Source: Vibrio sp. 10N.286.49.B1
GTDB lineage: Bacteria; Pseudomonadota; Gammaproteobacteria; Enterobacterales; Vibrionaceae
Length of the DNA: 64,000 nt
Direction of reading: 5' to 3'
Assembly (NCBI RefSeq): GCF_002873335.1
Contig: NZ_MCUW01000004.1
Coordinates: 217,080-281,079, forward strand
Under the pieces are notes generated by a model. That model saw nothing but the letters and a program-made list of their open reading frames with translations, did no database searches and was not told the origin of the DNA. Below are positions 1-9,556 of the stretch, piece by piece; the stretch's first letter is position 1; each line of letters begins with the position of its first letter. A program made the position numbers and the translations under genes.

Positions 1-1140
1 GCGAATTTCACCGGTTGCGGTAATACCGTTGATCTCAACTACCAGCCCGCTCTCAATCTAGTCATGGATACACTTCGTTATTGGGTTGAAGAATTCAAAG
101 TTGATGGCTTTCGGTTTGACTTAGCAGCGACGCTTGGACGTAATGGGGATAACTTTAACCGAGAGGCTGCTTTTTTTAGAGCCGTTGCCCAAGATCCGAC
201 CTTAAAACAAACCAAGCTCATCGCCGAACCTTGGGACATCGGCCCTAATGGTTATCAAGTGGGCAATTTCCCATTCGGTTGGAACGAATGTAACGATCGC
301 CTAAGAGACATCACTCGAAGTTTTTGGCGCGGTGATCAAGGGTACTTGAAAGAGTTCGCTACACGCATCATGGGCTCTCGCGATTTGTACAGCGCGGCGA
401 ATTGGCCTTACAAACTCACGGTTAATTACATCACTTACCATGATGGATTTACCATGCAAGATCTTGTGTCTTATAAACACAAGCATAACGAAGCCAATGG
501 CGAAAATAACCGTGATGGTCATGGCGATAATCGTTCTGATAATTATGGTGTGGAAGGTGAAACGGATAATCCTATTATTTTAGCGACACGTGAAAAGCAA
601 AAACGCAATTTCATGGCAACGTTATTATTCTCATTCGGAATTCCTCACATCCTTACGGCGGATGTGCTTTCACATACTCAGAAAGGTAACAATAATGCTT
701 ACTGCCAAGACAATGAACTGAGCTGGTTGAACTGGGACGATAGCCCATCAAAAAACCACTTTAAAGCTTGGCTTGCAGACATGATTAACGCTCGTCAAAA
801 ATACATGGTGCCGTTTATTCGTGCATTCAGTGGTGAAAGTCGTAACAACAACCGTATTTTCTGGAGCCGAGTCGATGGTCAGCTGATGAGCATGGAAGAT
901 TGGAACCGATTGAGCAGTGTCGCTTTGCATATCGGTATCGGTGAGGACGGCGATGAGATGCTCTATCTCATTAACCAAACGAAAGCCCCAGCTCGATTTA
1001 CGCTCCCGAGTGACCGAAATCAGTGCTGGAAAACTATCTGTGATACCCACATTTCTGAGTCTGAGGTAGGTCATGCGGCAGGTGAAATTTTACAAGCACC
1101 AATGTCGATGACCATATTACATTTCACGCCCAAGTCATAA
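1..1140 (+). CDS. glgX: Glycogen debranching enzyme GlgX, C-terminal part (5' end outside window)
   Basis: The frame is open from base 1, so the ATG at 64 is internal and the gene begins before the window. The 379 visible residues carry GH13 motifs of GlgX-type debranching enzymes: DGFRFD with the nucleophile Asp (about residues 35-40), AEPWD with the acid Glu (75-79) and YHDGFT (146-151). The family removes alpha-1,6 branches from phosphorylase limit dextrin during cytoplasmic glycogen breakdown. The full protein is normally well over 600 residues, so roughly half is seen. A strong terminator follows directly. Identification is firm; its operon partners lie to the left and are not visible. 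Confidence 0.93.
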   Translation, partial: ANFTGCGNTVDLNYQPALNLVMDTLRYWVEEFKVDGFRFDLAATLGRNGDNFNREAAFFRAVAQDPTLKQTKLIAEPWDIGPNGYQVGNFPFGWNECNDRLRDITRSFWRGDQGYLKEFATRIMGSRDLYSAANWPYKLTVNYITYHDGFTMQDLVSYKHKHNEANGENNRDGHGDNRSDNYGVEGETDNPIILATREKQKRNFMATLLFSFGIPHILTADVLSHTQKGNNNAYCQDNELSWLNWDDSPSKNHFKAWLADMINARQKYMVPFIRAFSGESRNNNRIFWSRVDGQLMSMEDWNRLSSVALHIGIGEDGDEMLYLINQTKAPARFTLPSDRNQCWKTICDTHISESEVGHAAGEILQAPMSMTILHFTPKS

Positions 1141-1150
1141 TATTGATATA

Positions 1151-1178
1151 AAAAGAGCCTAATATTTAGGCTCTTTTT
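1151..1178 (+). terminator. Rho-independent terminator of glgX
   Basis: A perfect stem AAAAGAGCCTAA / TTTAGGCTCTTTT followed by T residues, 10 bases after the glgX stop codon. Confidence 0.9.
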
Positions 1179-1287
1179 TATTAATTTCATTCAATACTTA
1201 AATACCATTAAATAATGTAATATTCCTTTGAATAATACTGCAGATAAATAGTATTATCGGGCACCGATTCAACCAATTGAATATTTT

Positions 1288-3048
1288 ATGCTTTTGCCGA
1301 AAATTTTATTGCGTGTTTTTCGACCATTTGTTTTTGGGCTTATCGCCAGCCTTGTTTTTCTCTCATATCAGCAGTATTTACGCTCTCAAGACCTTGCTGT
1401 AGCGCAATCACAATCCAATGTAAAAATGGCGTCTGCGTTGGTGTGGGCTCAGATTGAAGCCACGTTTGGTAAGGTTGACCTTTTACAAACTCACGTCAAC
1501 TCAGACGACTTCACTATGCTGGCAAAGGACATCCTTTCAAATAGTTATTTATACAAAAATATCGCGCGTGTCGACCTTAACTCATTCCATTATCAACCAG
1601 TGCATGGCGCATCAATATCAAAGCATGTTGCTGATACCATTCAATGGAACCAATATACCGCTATTTCAGATAGTTATTATGTTTCCAGCATCTACCAGAA
1701 AGCCAATGGGTTCTGGGTTTTCGCGGTAAAACAAGCCAATAAATCAAATGACCACGAGGTATGGGTTGAGTTTGATGTTCAACATACCACACAATATTTG
1801 GCGAATTTAAAGACCTTAAAAGATGGGTACGTGTTTGTCATTGACGCCGAGACCGGCCGATTGGTTTTCCACCCAAATCCATTAAGAATTGGTTCTCCTT
1901 CTGTGAGTTTCGCCAGTGGATTACAAGATCGCATTGAGCACGAAGAGAAAAGAGGAGAGTACGAGTACTATTATAACGGGCAATATAAAGTCAGTGTCTT
2001 TGATGCACAGAACCCTATGAATTGGATATTCGTCTCCGGTACTAACCGAGCTGACATTTTATTTACCTCATACCAAATCTCACTGACTGCAGTGGTTATC
2101 TTTTCGTTGTTATTTATTTTATTGTCTATTAATTATATTACGTTTCAGCTCAATAAAGCATTAGCAAAGCTGAATACATCTCCGGACATCGCCCATTTTA
2201 AACATGATCTAAAAACCATTTTTGACCAGTTCACGTTTCACAAAGGTATGCAATTATGCCTTTATGAGCACGAGTCAGGTCGCTTCAAAACTATTGATTT
2301 TCACGGTAATACCAAAGTCATCCATCAAACTAAATCACTGCCTACGGTACTTAGCTGCCGAGAACTTAACTATGTGTATAGCACCGATGCAGACGCCGTT
2401 GCGAAAAAACTGCAAATAAAAGGTCACTACTACGCGATGCCTCTTTATCAGCGAGATACTTTAATTGGTGTGATTTACTTAAAGAGTGCTTTCTTTGCTT
2501 TTGAAGGCGTCATGCGTGCAATTCGTGACTTTTCGGAAGTGGCCTTATCCAATCTCCTTTTATTCCAAGAGTTACATAGTAAGGACTCGCTAACAGGGTT
2601 AGACAACAAACAAGCTATGCGGGCCACGTTATCTTTAGAACTTAGAAATGCCAATGCGTATTTTGCGGTCATCGACATTGACGGGTTAGGAAAAATAAAT
2701 GAAAGGCACGGCGATATATTGGGTGATACGATCATCTTGTATGTTGTCGACGCCATTAAACGCAACTTCATGAGGCCAAACGCATTATGCCTTGCTCGTG
2801 ATGAAAATGGAGGCTTCACCCTACTTTTTCAGGCAAGCGACCGAGCCAATGCTGAGAAACAACTCGATTGGTTGCGACAGATGATCGCGAAGCAACCTAT
2901 TAATGTTCATGACCAATGGATACACACGTCCGTTACCATTGGCGCGACACTGATTGGGGAAACGCCAGATGCCGTACTTGGACGAGCAAAGCAGAGCTTA
3001 CAGCAGGCTAAGATAAAAGGAAGAAACCTAGTTTGTTTTCACGGTTAA
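1288..3048 (+). CDS. Membrane sensor with Cache-like, GAF-like and degenerate GGDEF domains
   Basis: 586 residues. A membrane segment near residues 10-30 and a second near 263-285 enclose a periplasmic region of about 230 residues that looks like a double-Cache sensor. A GAF-like segment (about 300-420) and a C-terminal GGDEF-type domain (about 430-586) follow. The entry motif DSLTGLDNK and the metal-site segment IDIDGLGKINERHGD are recognisable, but the signature GGDEF is replaced by ENGGF (about residue 507, within LARDENGGFTLLF). Active diguanylate cyclases need this loop, so the protein probably cannot make c-di-GMP and may act as a sensor or GTP-binding receptor. It is a single gene between terminators. 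Confidence 0.82.
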   Translation: MLLPKILLRVFRPFVFGLIASLVFLSYQQYLRSQDLAVAQSQSNVKMASALVWAQIEATFGKVDLLQTHVNSDDFTMLAKDILSNSYLYKNIARVDLNSFHYQPVHGASISKHVADTIQWNQYTAISDSYYVSSIYQKANGFWVFAVKQANKSNDHEVWVEFDVQHTTQYLANLKTLKDGYVFVIDAETGRLVFHPNPLRIGSPSVSFASGLQDRIEHEEKRGEYEYYYNGQYKVSVFDAQNPMNWIFVSGTNRADILFTSYQISLTAVVIFSLLFILLSINYITFQLNKALAKLNTSPDIAHFKHDLKTIFDQFTFHKGMQLCLYEHESGRFKTIDFHGNTKVIHQTKSLPTVLSCRELNYVYSTDADAVAKKLQIKGHYYAMPLYQRDTLIGVIYLKSAFFAFEGVMRAIRDFSEVALSNLLLFQELHSKDSLTGLDNKQAMRATLSLELRNANAYFAVIDIDGLGKINERHGDILGDTIILYVVDAIKRNFMRPNALCLARDENGGFTLLFQASDRANAEKQLDWLRQMIAKQPINVHDQWIHTSVTIGATLIGETPDAVLGRAKQSLQQAKIKGRNLVCFHG

Positions 3049-3079
3049 ATCAGGCAACAAATCCCTCCTCTCAGAAACA

Positions 3080-3118
3080 AAAAACGGCTTATCAAATAGC
3101 TTTGATAAGCCGTTTTTT
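3080..3118. terminator. Bidirectional terminator between the GGDEF-like gene and the LysR gene
   Basis: Stem AACGGCTTATCAAA / TTTGATAAGCCGTT with a TAGC loop, flanked by an A-run on the left and a T-run on the right, so it can work in both directions between the convergent genes. Confidence 0.9.
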
Positions 3119-3165
3119 GTATTGCGAATTTCAGCCAAGCACTACTGATGCCCATTACATAGCGT

Positions 3166-4047
3166 CTAAAACACGCCTAACATTTCACACAAATACTTGG
3201 CTGCAGGACCGAGGCGTGCATTGGATTTCCAAAGTACATCTGCTGAGTTCAGCATTTCATAGCGCTGAAATTCAGGTCTGAAGTCAATTAATGTGCCCAG
3301 CGCTTGTTTTTCAACAATGAAGTCTTTAGGGATAATCGCCCAGCCGATACCTTGCTCAACCAATTTAATCACATCTTCCTGATCATCGGCTTGCCAAATA
3401 TCTTGTGAAAAAGCACCTTGTGCATTAAGTACTCTATTTTGCACCATGCTACGGCACACAATTTGCCTCTCACCGATCAAGGTTTCGTTACTCACTTGCT
3501 GCATATCCGCAAAAATTGAGTCTGGGCTACAAATACACACCCACTCAATACTTGCGATAGACACAAAATCCAAACCTTCAGGCACGGCATCAGAAGCGAT
3601 ATTAAACCCGAGTTCAATCTCATCGTTGGCAATTGCCGATGTCAGGCTACTCGCGCCAAGACGGGAAACATCAACATGAGTGAATGGGAACCGTTGCGAC
3701 ATTTTCTCTATTGCAGACTCCAGCAAGCTCAACGGTAGTAAAGGATCAATCGCTATCCTCAATGTATCTTCTACATTGTCTACGCTCGCTCTCGAATAGT
3801 TTCGGATTCGTTCCGCTTGTCTTAGTAGCACTTTTGCCTGAGACAGCATCCGCTCGCCCTGAGGGGTTAATTTCGGGTATTTAGTACTTCTATCAAACAA
3901 CGTAATCCCGAGATCGACTTCGAGGTTATTGACGCCAATACTTACCGAGCTTTGGCTTTTGCCTAAATGCCGTGCTGCAGCAGAAAAGGACCCTTGTTCT
4001 GCGGCTGCGACAAACGCGACTAGCTGTTCAATGTTCAGCATATCCAA
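3166..4047 (-). CDS. LysR-family transcriptional regulator
   Basis: 293 residues, the usual family length. The N-terminal winged helix (about residues 4-62) has the typical pattern FVAAAEQGSFSAAARHLGKSQ followed by LFDR; the rest is a substrate-binding-like effector domain. It converges with the GGDEF-like gene and is transcribed in the same direction as the outer-membrane protein gene upstream, with a 120-base gap. There is no divergent partner, so the target is not evident from context. The family assignment is secure; the effector is unknown. Confidence 0.88.
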   Translation of the reverse strand: MDMLNIEQLVAFVAAAEQGSFSAAARHLGKSQSSVSIGVNNLEVDLGITLFDRSTKYPKLTPQGERMLSQAKVLLRQAERIRNYSRASVDNVEDTLRIAIDPLLPLSLLESAIEKMSQRFPFTHVDVSRLGASSLTSAIANDEIELGFNIASDAVPEGLDFVSIASIEWVCICSPDSIFADMQQVSNETLIGERQIVCRSMVQNRVLNAQGAFSQDIWQADDQEDVIKLVEQGIGWAIIPKDFIVEKQALGTLIDFRPEFQRYEMLNSADVLWKSNARLGPAAKYLCEMLGVF

Positions 4048-4167
4048 CCCTTTGAATCACTTATTAATAACCGTACCATCGTAAAACAATAGCATAATAA
4101 TTGCACCCCTTCTTATCAGTCAAGCCAATGGGAAGGCGTGGTTTATTGGTGAGAGAAATAACCTTTG

Positions 4168-5334
4168 TTAGAACGCTTCACCAAATCGAATATAAAAGCT
4201 CGTGTTACCCATTTTAGATACCGCAACATCAGCACCAATCGAAAAGCGCTCTTTCGCATTCAATAAGTACCGAACACCTACGCCAGCACTCGGGATAACT
4301 TCAGACTTCACACTATTGGAAAGATGACGGTCTTCATTTTCAACAATCGCAGCGCCAGCGAAAGCGACCCCGCTCCACAATGTAGAAAACTTATGGCGAT
4401 ATTCAATTTCTGCTTGATAGGTCGAAGTACCACGATATTTATTCCAATCAACCCCGCGTAAATCTGGTGTCACAAACTCATTTTCAGGAGCGTCACCTAC
4501 AATTTCTTTACCGATCACGCGATAGGCAAAAACGTCATCACCGACAGGGAAATACTGACTCATTTCAGCATCATAGCGGTCAAAACGTTTACCTGTCCGA
4601 CTGTCTTTTGAGTAATGCAGAGTACTTAAGTCTAAGTTTAGACCTTGGGTTGCCCCCAGCATATTGTCTCGAGAATCATAGGTCATCAACAAGCCTACTG
4701 CGCCATTATGGCCACTCATTTGACGCTCAAACTCTTTCTTTTCCTCAGCGGTTGCGTTCTCCTTCAGTTCGGCATCGCCACCACTCCATAATCCTTGTAC
4801 ACCGAAGTACAAGTTATCAACTAACTCTTTGCGGACTTCGCCGTACACAAAATTAGAATAACTTGAGTATTGGGCCGCTTTAGGTAATTGCATGCCAACT
4901 CGGCCTGTATATTTGAGGTTCAAGCCAAAATGACCCGCCCAAAAGCCAGCACGCCATGCGTCATAAGCGAACACATGCTCGTGACCTATGATTGCCATAC
5001 CGCTACCGGAGTCCGTGTACTGCCCATAAAACATACTCGTTGATGGGTTTTTCGCCCCTTCGGCGCGGTCATGTAAGTACATGGCATTCACACCCAGACC
5101 AACGCCTAATGCGTCATCGGTAATTGGTACAGGAAATGCGGCAAATTTTCGATCAGGTAGTGGTTCATCCGCTTCAGTAATGTCTTCGGACTGAGGTTCA
5201 GTCTCAACAAGTTGGCCGTCAGATGACGTAATAGAATGAGGTTGCGGATCAGGTGACTCAGCCGCCGAAACAGAATAGGCAAAGGCCAGGAGGATCATAG
5301 AAAGCAATGAGGTCGTTACGATTGTCGTTTGCAC
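4168..5334 (-). CDS. Omp85/BamA-TamA-like outer-membrane barrel protein
   Basis: 388 residues. A signal peptide ends near residue 24 (VSA-AE), then an acidic Pro/Glu-rich linker (about 25-60) leads into a beta-rich region with alternating aromatic and polar strands and a final residue Phe, as in outer-membrane barrels. The strand segment LRGVDWNKYRG resembles the (V/L)RG motif of the bacterial surface antigen (D15/Omp85) barrel. There are no POTRA domains, so it is a barrel-only member like those attached to patatin-type proteins. Function is unknown. A 16-bp palindrome lies about 90 bases upstream of its start. Confidence 0.72.
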   Translation of the reverse strand: MQTTIVTTSLLSMILLAFAYSVSAAESPDPQPHSITSSDGQLVETEPQSEDITEADEPLPDRKFAAFPVPITDDALGVGLGVNAMYLHDRAEGAKNPSTSMFYGQYTDSGSGMAIIGHEHVFAYDAWRAGFWAGHFGLNLKYTGRVGMQLPKAAQYSSYSNFVYGEVRKELVDNLYFGVQGLWSGGDAELKENATAEEKKEFERQMSGHNGAVGLLMTYDSRDNMLGATQGLNLDLSTLHYSKDSRTGKRFDRYDAEMSQYFPVGDDVFAYRVIGKEIVGDAPENEFVTPDLRGVDWNKYRGTSTYQAEIEYRHKFSTLWSGVAFAGAAIVENEDRHLSNSVKSEVIPSAGVGVRYLLNAKERFSIGADVAVSKMGNTSFYIRFGEAF

Positions 5335-5744
5335 AAGGGTTCTCGATTAGCCGTGTTTAAATACGTACCACACTGAGATTCCGTTCCGCGAGCAGAATCA
5401 ATTTGACTATGCCTTGTGTGTGCTTATCGCGATAAGCCCTTGGAATGCTACTAGAATAATGTCCACAGACAAAACACATCTATTACAATTTCATATAGAC
5501 AGCCTGTGGTTCATTAATAGATTGTTTCAGGAAGCACCATAGCAATAAGTTTAGTGAATGAAAATAGACTTTAAATTCAAACCACTTAGTAACAATACCT
5601 ATATATTACAGTTGGATAGTCGAGACAGGGCATTAGAGTAAAGACACCTCCGACCAATTCGATTAATAGATAGATAGTTCTTCTAACCATTCAAAAAATC
5701 GGGTAACATTTATAAAATATTTTGATACGAAAGGAAACAATGAC
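5335..5744. other. 410-base intergenic region between the Omp gene and the PACE gene
   Basis: AT-rich divergent region with no convincing ORF. It must hold the promoters of both flanking genes. The one clear element is the perfect 16-bp palindrome at 5422-5437. An AAAGGAAA ribosome site for the PACE gene lies at the right end. Confidence 0.6.
5422..5437. promoter_or_regulatory. Perfect 16-bp palindrome, candidate operator
   Basis: GCTTATCGCGATAAGC is its own reverse complement. It lies 88-103 bases upstream of the outer-membrane protein gene and about 310 bases before the PACE gene. It has no T-tract, so it is not a terminator. The binding protein is unknown. Confidence 0.45.
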
Positions 5745-6191
5745 ATGACGAAAAGGAAAGCAATGCGCACGCCCGCAGATCGCTTAAGGCACACGATATT
5801 ATTTGAATTATTTTTGCTACTCATGGTTGCACCATTGTGTATGGTAATATTCGGTGCTAGCGCCAGTAGTGCAACATTGACGGCCGTCGCTCTATCGACG
5901 GTAGCCATGGCATGGAATTTTATATACAACTATCTCTTTGACTTCATACTCTACAAATGGCGTGGCACCACCAGTAAAAATGCCACTCAACGCGTCTATC
6001 ACGCCATATTGTTTGAGCTTGGGTTGCTGTTCGCCACCATACCATTGCTCGCATGGTCTCTAGAGCTTTCATTGATAGACGCACTGCTCGTTGATATTGG
6101 TTTTGTCGTTGTCGCCTTATTCTATGCTTACTTTTTCAATTTACTGTATGACAACGTCTACCCGCTACCTGATCAACACATTTCCGAATAA
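5745..6191 (+). CDS. PACE-family (AceI-like) membrane efflux protein
   Basis: 148 residues with four predicted membrane helices built as two related halves. Each half begins with the family pattern R-x2-H-x3-FE (RLRHTILFE near residue 14, RVYHAILFE near residue 86), the 'bacterial transmembrane pair' signature. PACE proteins export biocides such as chlorhexidine or natural polyamines using the proton gradient; the Glu of the first motif is the key residue in AceI. Two starts are possible: the ATG at 5745, or the ATG at 5763 (MRTPADR), which has its own AAAAGGAA site. Single gene. The substrate cannot be told from sequence. Confidence 0.85.
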   Translation: MTKRKAMRTPADRLRHTILFELFLLLMVAPLCMVIFGASASSATLTAVALSTVAMAWNFIYNYLFDFILYKWRGTTSKNATQRVYHAILFELGLLFATIPLLAWSLELSLIDALLVDIGFVVVALFYAYFFNLLYDNVYPLPDQHISE

Positions 6192-6315
6192 ACACCATAT
6201 GTTAATTCTTGTTCAATTTTTGATTTTCAATCAGTAACTCGTTGCATTCATTATGCAATATAGGCAAGCTAGGATGCGCTAAACTACAGAGAACACTCCT
6301 TTAAGGACAAACATA

Positions 6316-6975
6316 ATGAAAGCACTTAAGATTCTCTCCTGCGCTCTTTTGGCGAGCTGCAGCACGACCGCGCTTGCTGACGTCACGATCAACATCCCAG
6401 AGTCAGTTGATCTATTATCGGTGAACGCCAGCGCTCCTGATTCAAAATCAAACGGCTTTTTCTCATCAGGCGAAACCGCAACATTGCCAGATGGTACGAA
6501 TCAGATTGTGTTCCGTTTTGAACCCTATTTTGATCTTAATCGTGAAGAACGTGTGAGTGTGCCAAGTAAAGTGGTCATCGCTAAGTTTGATGCCAGCAAT
6601 ACGGCACTGACACTAGAAGTCCCTACTTATCAGAATGAACGTCAAGCAAAGAAAGACATAAAAACCTTTACGTGGAGCCTTAAAGACGAGCAAGGTAACG
6701 TCGTCTCTGTTGAACAAGATGCACTCGTTAAAGATGGGATGCAGATTGGTCGTGACTACAATCGTGAAGCAGAAGATTACAACCGAAAAGGTGGCGTTGC
6801 AGCAATAGCGGCGACAGGGGCAACAGCGGCTGTGATGGCAACGCCTGCTACTCTTCCTGCGAATGCAGATGCTCCCACCGGTGGCACAACGGCCGAAGAA
6901 ATGTTGATGTTCTGGTATCAGAAAGCAGACGCAGAGACACAAGCTCGCTTTAAAGAGTACGTGAACAAAAACTGA
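6316..6975 (+). CDS. DUF2057 (YccT-like) periplasmic protein
   Basis: 219 residues. A signal peptide (about 1-21, ending ALA-DV) precedes a region resembling the DUF2057 family: an early VTINIPESVDLLSVN segment, a central FRFEPYF segment and a helical C-terminus. An AAGGACAAAC ribosome site lies just before the ATG. The stretch at about 157-190 is Ala/Pro/Thr-rich (AAIAATGATAAVMATPATLP), probably a flexible linker. The family is exported and has no settled molecular function. A terminator follows 20 bases after the stop. Confidence 0.75.
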   Translation: MKALKILSCALLASCSTTALADVTINIPESVDLLSVNASAPDSKSNGFFSSGETATLPDGTNQIVFRFEPYFDLNREERVSVPSKVVIAKFDASNTALTLEVPTYQNERQAKKDIKTFTWSLKDEQGNVVSVEQDALVKDGMQIGRDYNREAEDYNRKGGVAAIAATGATAAVMATPATLPANADAPTGGTTAEEMLMFWYQKADAETQARFKEYVNKN

Positions 6976-6993
6976 TTGCTCATTGAAAAGCAA

Positions 6994-7024
6994 AAAAAAG
7001 CCGCTTATCTAAGCGGCTTTTTTG
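6994..7024 (+). terminator. Rho-independent terminator after the DUF2057 gene
   Basis: Stem AAGCCGCTTA / TAAGCGGCTT with a 2-base loop and a run of seven T residues. Confidence 0.92.
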
Positions 7025-7109
7025 ATAAACGTTCATACTTATTAGCAAATCCATGATCGGTATGCTTACGTTATAAAAACATCAGGAAAGGCATAGGAAA
7101 ACGGTATCC

Positions 7110-7724
7110 ATGAAAAAAATCATCTTGATTGGCGACAGCCTCACTGCAGGCTGGGGGCTGCCTGAAGGACAAAACTGGTCAGATTCTTTGGCGTCAGAAT
7201 TCATCGATTATCAATTCATCAACAAAGGTATCCCTGGTGATACCACCACTGGGATGTTATCTCGATTTCAACAACAAGTCATTGCGCAAAAACCAGATAT
7301 TGTTGTGATTTTCGGAGGATTAAATGACCTCAATTGGCACGGTTCAATCAACGATGTCGCCAGTAATTACAATGCCATGATTGCTCAAGCGCAATACCAT
7401 AATATCGCTCCTGTCGTGATGATCACTTCCGCGATAGATCCAGTCACCGCACTGCCTATGTTTGGTCAACAGCAAGACGTCGTCGATCAGATCCGACATG
7501 CGGTGAATACGCTCAGTACCGTGCACGCAAAGAAACTGGAGGTGATGTACGGAAACGGGCCAAACGCGATAGAGATTGTCGATATTTATCAAGCCTTTGA
7601 AGCTTATGCTGCAGAGCATGGCTACCCATCTCTCTATCAAGCTGATGGGATACATTTATCTGAGCAAGGCGCATCACTTATATTTAAGCAATTGAAGCCC
7701 GTCATTGCTACACGCTCACGTTAG
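7110..7724 (+). CDS. SGNH/GDSL-type esterase (TesA-like)
   Basis: 204 residues with the SGNH blocks in order: GDSLTAGWG (residues 8-16, nucleophile Ser10), Gly in NKGIPGDTT (block II), GGLNDLNW (block III Asn), and ADGIHLSEQG with the catalytic Asp/His pair near residue 186. These enzymes hydrolyse small esters, thioesters or lysophospholipids. Unlike E. coli TesA there is no signal peptide, since the protein begins directly at the first strand, so a cytoplasmic site is likely. It is a single gene, convergent with the DASS transporter gene. Confidence 0.85.
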   Translation: MKKIILIGDSLTAGWGLPEGQNWSDSLASEFIDYQFINKGIPGDTTTGMLSRFQQQVIAQKPDIVVIFGGLNDLNWHGSINDVASNYNAMIAQAQYHNIAPVVMITSAIDPVTALPMFGQQQDVVDQIRHAVNTLSTVHAKKLEVMYGNGPNAIEIVDIYQAFEAYAAEHGYPSLYQADGIHLSEQGASLIFKQLKPVIATRSR

Positions 7725-7740
7725 ACAAGCCTACGATGTA

Positions 7741-7779
7741 AAAATCCCCCTATCGTGATAACGAATAAGGGGATCTTTT
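7741..7779 (+). terminator. Terminator between the SGNH esterase and the DASS gene
   Basis: Hairpin of AAAATCCCCCTAT with ATAAGGGGATCTTTT around a 12-base loop, followed by a short T-run. The stem has one mismatch. Confidence 0.7.
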
Positions 7780-7782
7780 GAC

Positions 7783-7806
7783 TTCTTAGCTTCTTAGCTT
7801 CTTAGC
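7783..7806. repeat. Three tandem copies of TTCTTAGC
   Basis: An 8-bp unit repeated three times without error between the terminator and the stop codon of the DASS gene. It is non-coding and of unknown significance, probably slippage. Confidence 0.85.
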
Positions 7807-7808
7807 TT

Positions 7809-9197
7809 TTAAGCCCAAAACATCATTACGATCAAGGTCAACGCCATGATGCAGGCAATATTCAAGATAATACCTATCTTCATCATCTCTTGCTGTTTGA
7901 TGTGACCGGAGGCAAATACGATAGCATTCGGTGGCGTCGCAACGGGCAACATGAATGCACACGATGCGGCAACGGCAATCAAGACTGACAAGACGACAGG
8001 TGATAAGCCAAAAGCTTCTGCTACCCCCGCAAATACCGGAATAAGCAAAGCAGCACTGGCCGTATTACTGGCAAACTCGGTCAAAAACACAACGAACGCT
8101 GCTATTACGAGAATAATGAAAAGCAAGCCAAACTGTGAAATAAGCCCACTCAATTCATTCGCGAGAAAGACACTGGTGCCCGTGGCTTTAAGGACATTGC
8201 TTAAACAAATACCACCACCAAATAAGAGTAAAACACCCCAATCTGCGGTTTTTTCTATGTCTTTCCAGTGGACGACACGAGCAAAGTTGACCGCGACAAT
8301 CGCACCGAGCGCCACAATGGTATCGAACTTCGCATACCCGCCTATCATGGCATTGATCGGTTTACTGAATATCCAAAAGAAAACGGTTAAGCCAAAAATC
8401 AATAAAGTGACAATCTTGCCCTTGTCCCATTCGACGGCTTCGCGATTGATTTCAAATTCACCATCCAGTTTTGGCTTCAATACAGCGAAGAGTACCGCTA
8501 ACGCAATCGGCAATAAAATCATGGCGGTTGGCAGCCCAAATTTCATCCAATCGGTAAACGTCAACCCAACCTCAGCCGCTGCAATGGCATTCGGAGGGCT
8601 GCCTACCATGGTTGCAATGCCACCAATACTGGCACTGTAGGCGATACCAAGCAGAACAAACACATAGGTGTTGTGTCCGCTTTCTTCATTAACTTTGCTT
8701 AGCACACCAAGCACTAGCGGCAGCATCATTGCCGCCGTCGCCGTATTACTGATCCACATCGATAGCACAGCAGTAACCCCGAACAGCATGAATACAGCAA
8801 CACTCATTCGCCCTTTAGCAACCACTAACACTTTATCAGCGATGACCTTATCTAGGCCTTGCCTATGCATGGCGGCGGCTAACGCAAAACCACCTAAAAA
8901 TAGGAAGATGATGGAATTCGCAAAGTTATTAAGCGCCGTTTGGGTATCAAACACCCCAAACATCACCGCGATAATCGGGACCAAGATTGCGGTGACCGTA
9001 ACGTGAAGGGCTTCAGTCAACCAAAGGACGGCGACAAACGCCAAGATACTGATCCCAAGGACAACATTAGGATCAAACGGCAAGGTTTTATACAGGACAA
9101 AAAATAACGCAATATCAGCAAGGATAATCAGGCTGTTGCGATTTAAAAACCATTCTCGGGTATTGGAGGGTAACGGGACACTATCGTTTCTATTCAT
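7809..9197 (-). CDS. DASS (SLC13) family sodium-coupled anion symporter
   Basis: 462 residues, almost wholly membrane helices, with the family's two SNT-type signatures: [15 protein letters not shown] (about 151-165) and [15 protein letters not shown] (about 376-390), each at a re-entrant loop tip and followed by conserved PPNA segments ([14 protein letters not shown]). Members carry C4-dicarboxylates, citrate or sulfate with sodium across the inner membrane; the substrate cannot be decided here. The ribosome site is AAAGGAAGCC. Two nearly identical 15-bp units lie 24-53 bases upstream of the start, a likely control site. Confidence 0.88.
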   Translation of the reverse strand: MNRNDSVPLPSNTREWFLNRNSLIILADIALFFVLYKTLPFDPNVVLGISILAFVAVLWLTEALHVTVTAILVPIIAVMFGVFDTQTALNNFANSIIFLFLGGFALAAAMHRQGLDKVIADKVLVVAKGRMSVAVFMLFGVTAVLSMWISNTATAAMMLPLVLGVLSKVNEESGHNTYVFVLLGIAYSASIGGIATMVGSPPNAIAAAEVGLTFTDWMKFGLPTAMILLPIALAVLFAVLKPKLDGEFEINREAVEWDKGKIVTLLIFGLTVFFWIFSKPINAMIGGYAKFDTIVALGAIVAVNFARVVHWKDIEKTADWGVLLLFGGGICLSNVLKATGTSVFLANELSGLISQFGLLFIILVIAAFVVFLTEFASNTASAALLIPVFAGVAEAFGLSPVVLSVLIAVAASCAFMLPVATPPNAIVFASGHIKQQEMMKIGIILNIACIMALTLIVMMFWA

Positions 9198-9556
9198 TAT
9201 TATGGCTTCCTTTTGTTAAATGGGGTGGAATCCCCTGGGGTGAATTCCCCAAAACCACAAGCACTCAATAAAAACCGGAACCTTCGTTCGATCAAACAGG
9301 CTGACACTGCCCAATATAATAATAAAAATGGGGGCAAAGTGTGATACGCGATTGTTAAGGCTTGTGGAACCTGTAAATGATCCCACATAGCCAATCAAGC
9401 GCATAATACAAATTTATCATTCTGTTAACCACATCAACAATATGGATATATTGGCAACAATTTCACGTAACGCACTCTGCATGTTCGATTTTCTATTTGC
9501 ATCCCTTTATTAAAAACTTCAACGTTTTACCTTCTGCTCGCTGTTCCCATAAGGAG
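9198..9556. other. 359-base region between the DASS gene and the hydrolase gene
   Basis: It contains the DASS ribosome site and leader, the 15-bp tandem units at 9221-9250, and then AT-rich sequence with no convincing gene. Two overlapping small frames on the minus strand have no family likeness and were not called. Confidence 0.6.
9221..9250. promoter_or_regulatory. Two tandem 15-bp units upstream of the DASS gene
   Basis: TGGGGTGGAATCCCC followed immediately by TGGGGTGAATTCCCC, differing at two positions. Each unit is itself a near palindrome (GGGG...CCCC), which suggests two adjacent binding sites for a dimeric regulator or a leader hairpin in the transcript. Confidence 0.5.

Noticed and set aside
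9200..9404. Two overlapping small minus-strand frames upstream of the DASS gene
   Set aside because: They overlap each other, cover the 15-bp tandem units and show no recognisable protein features.
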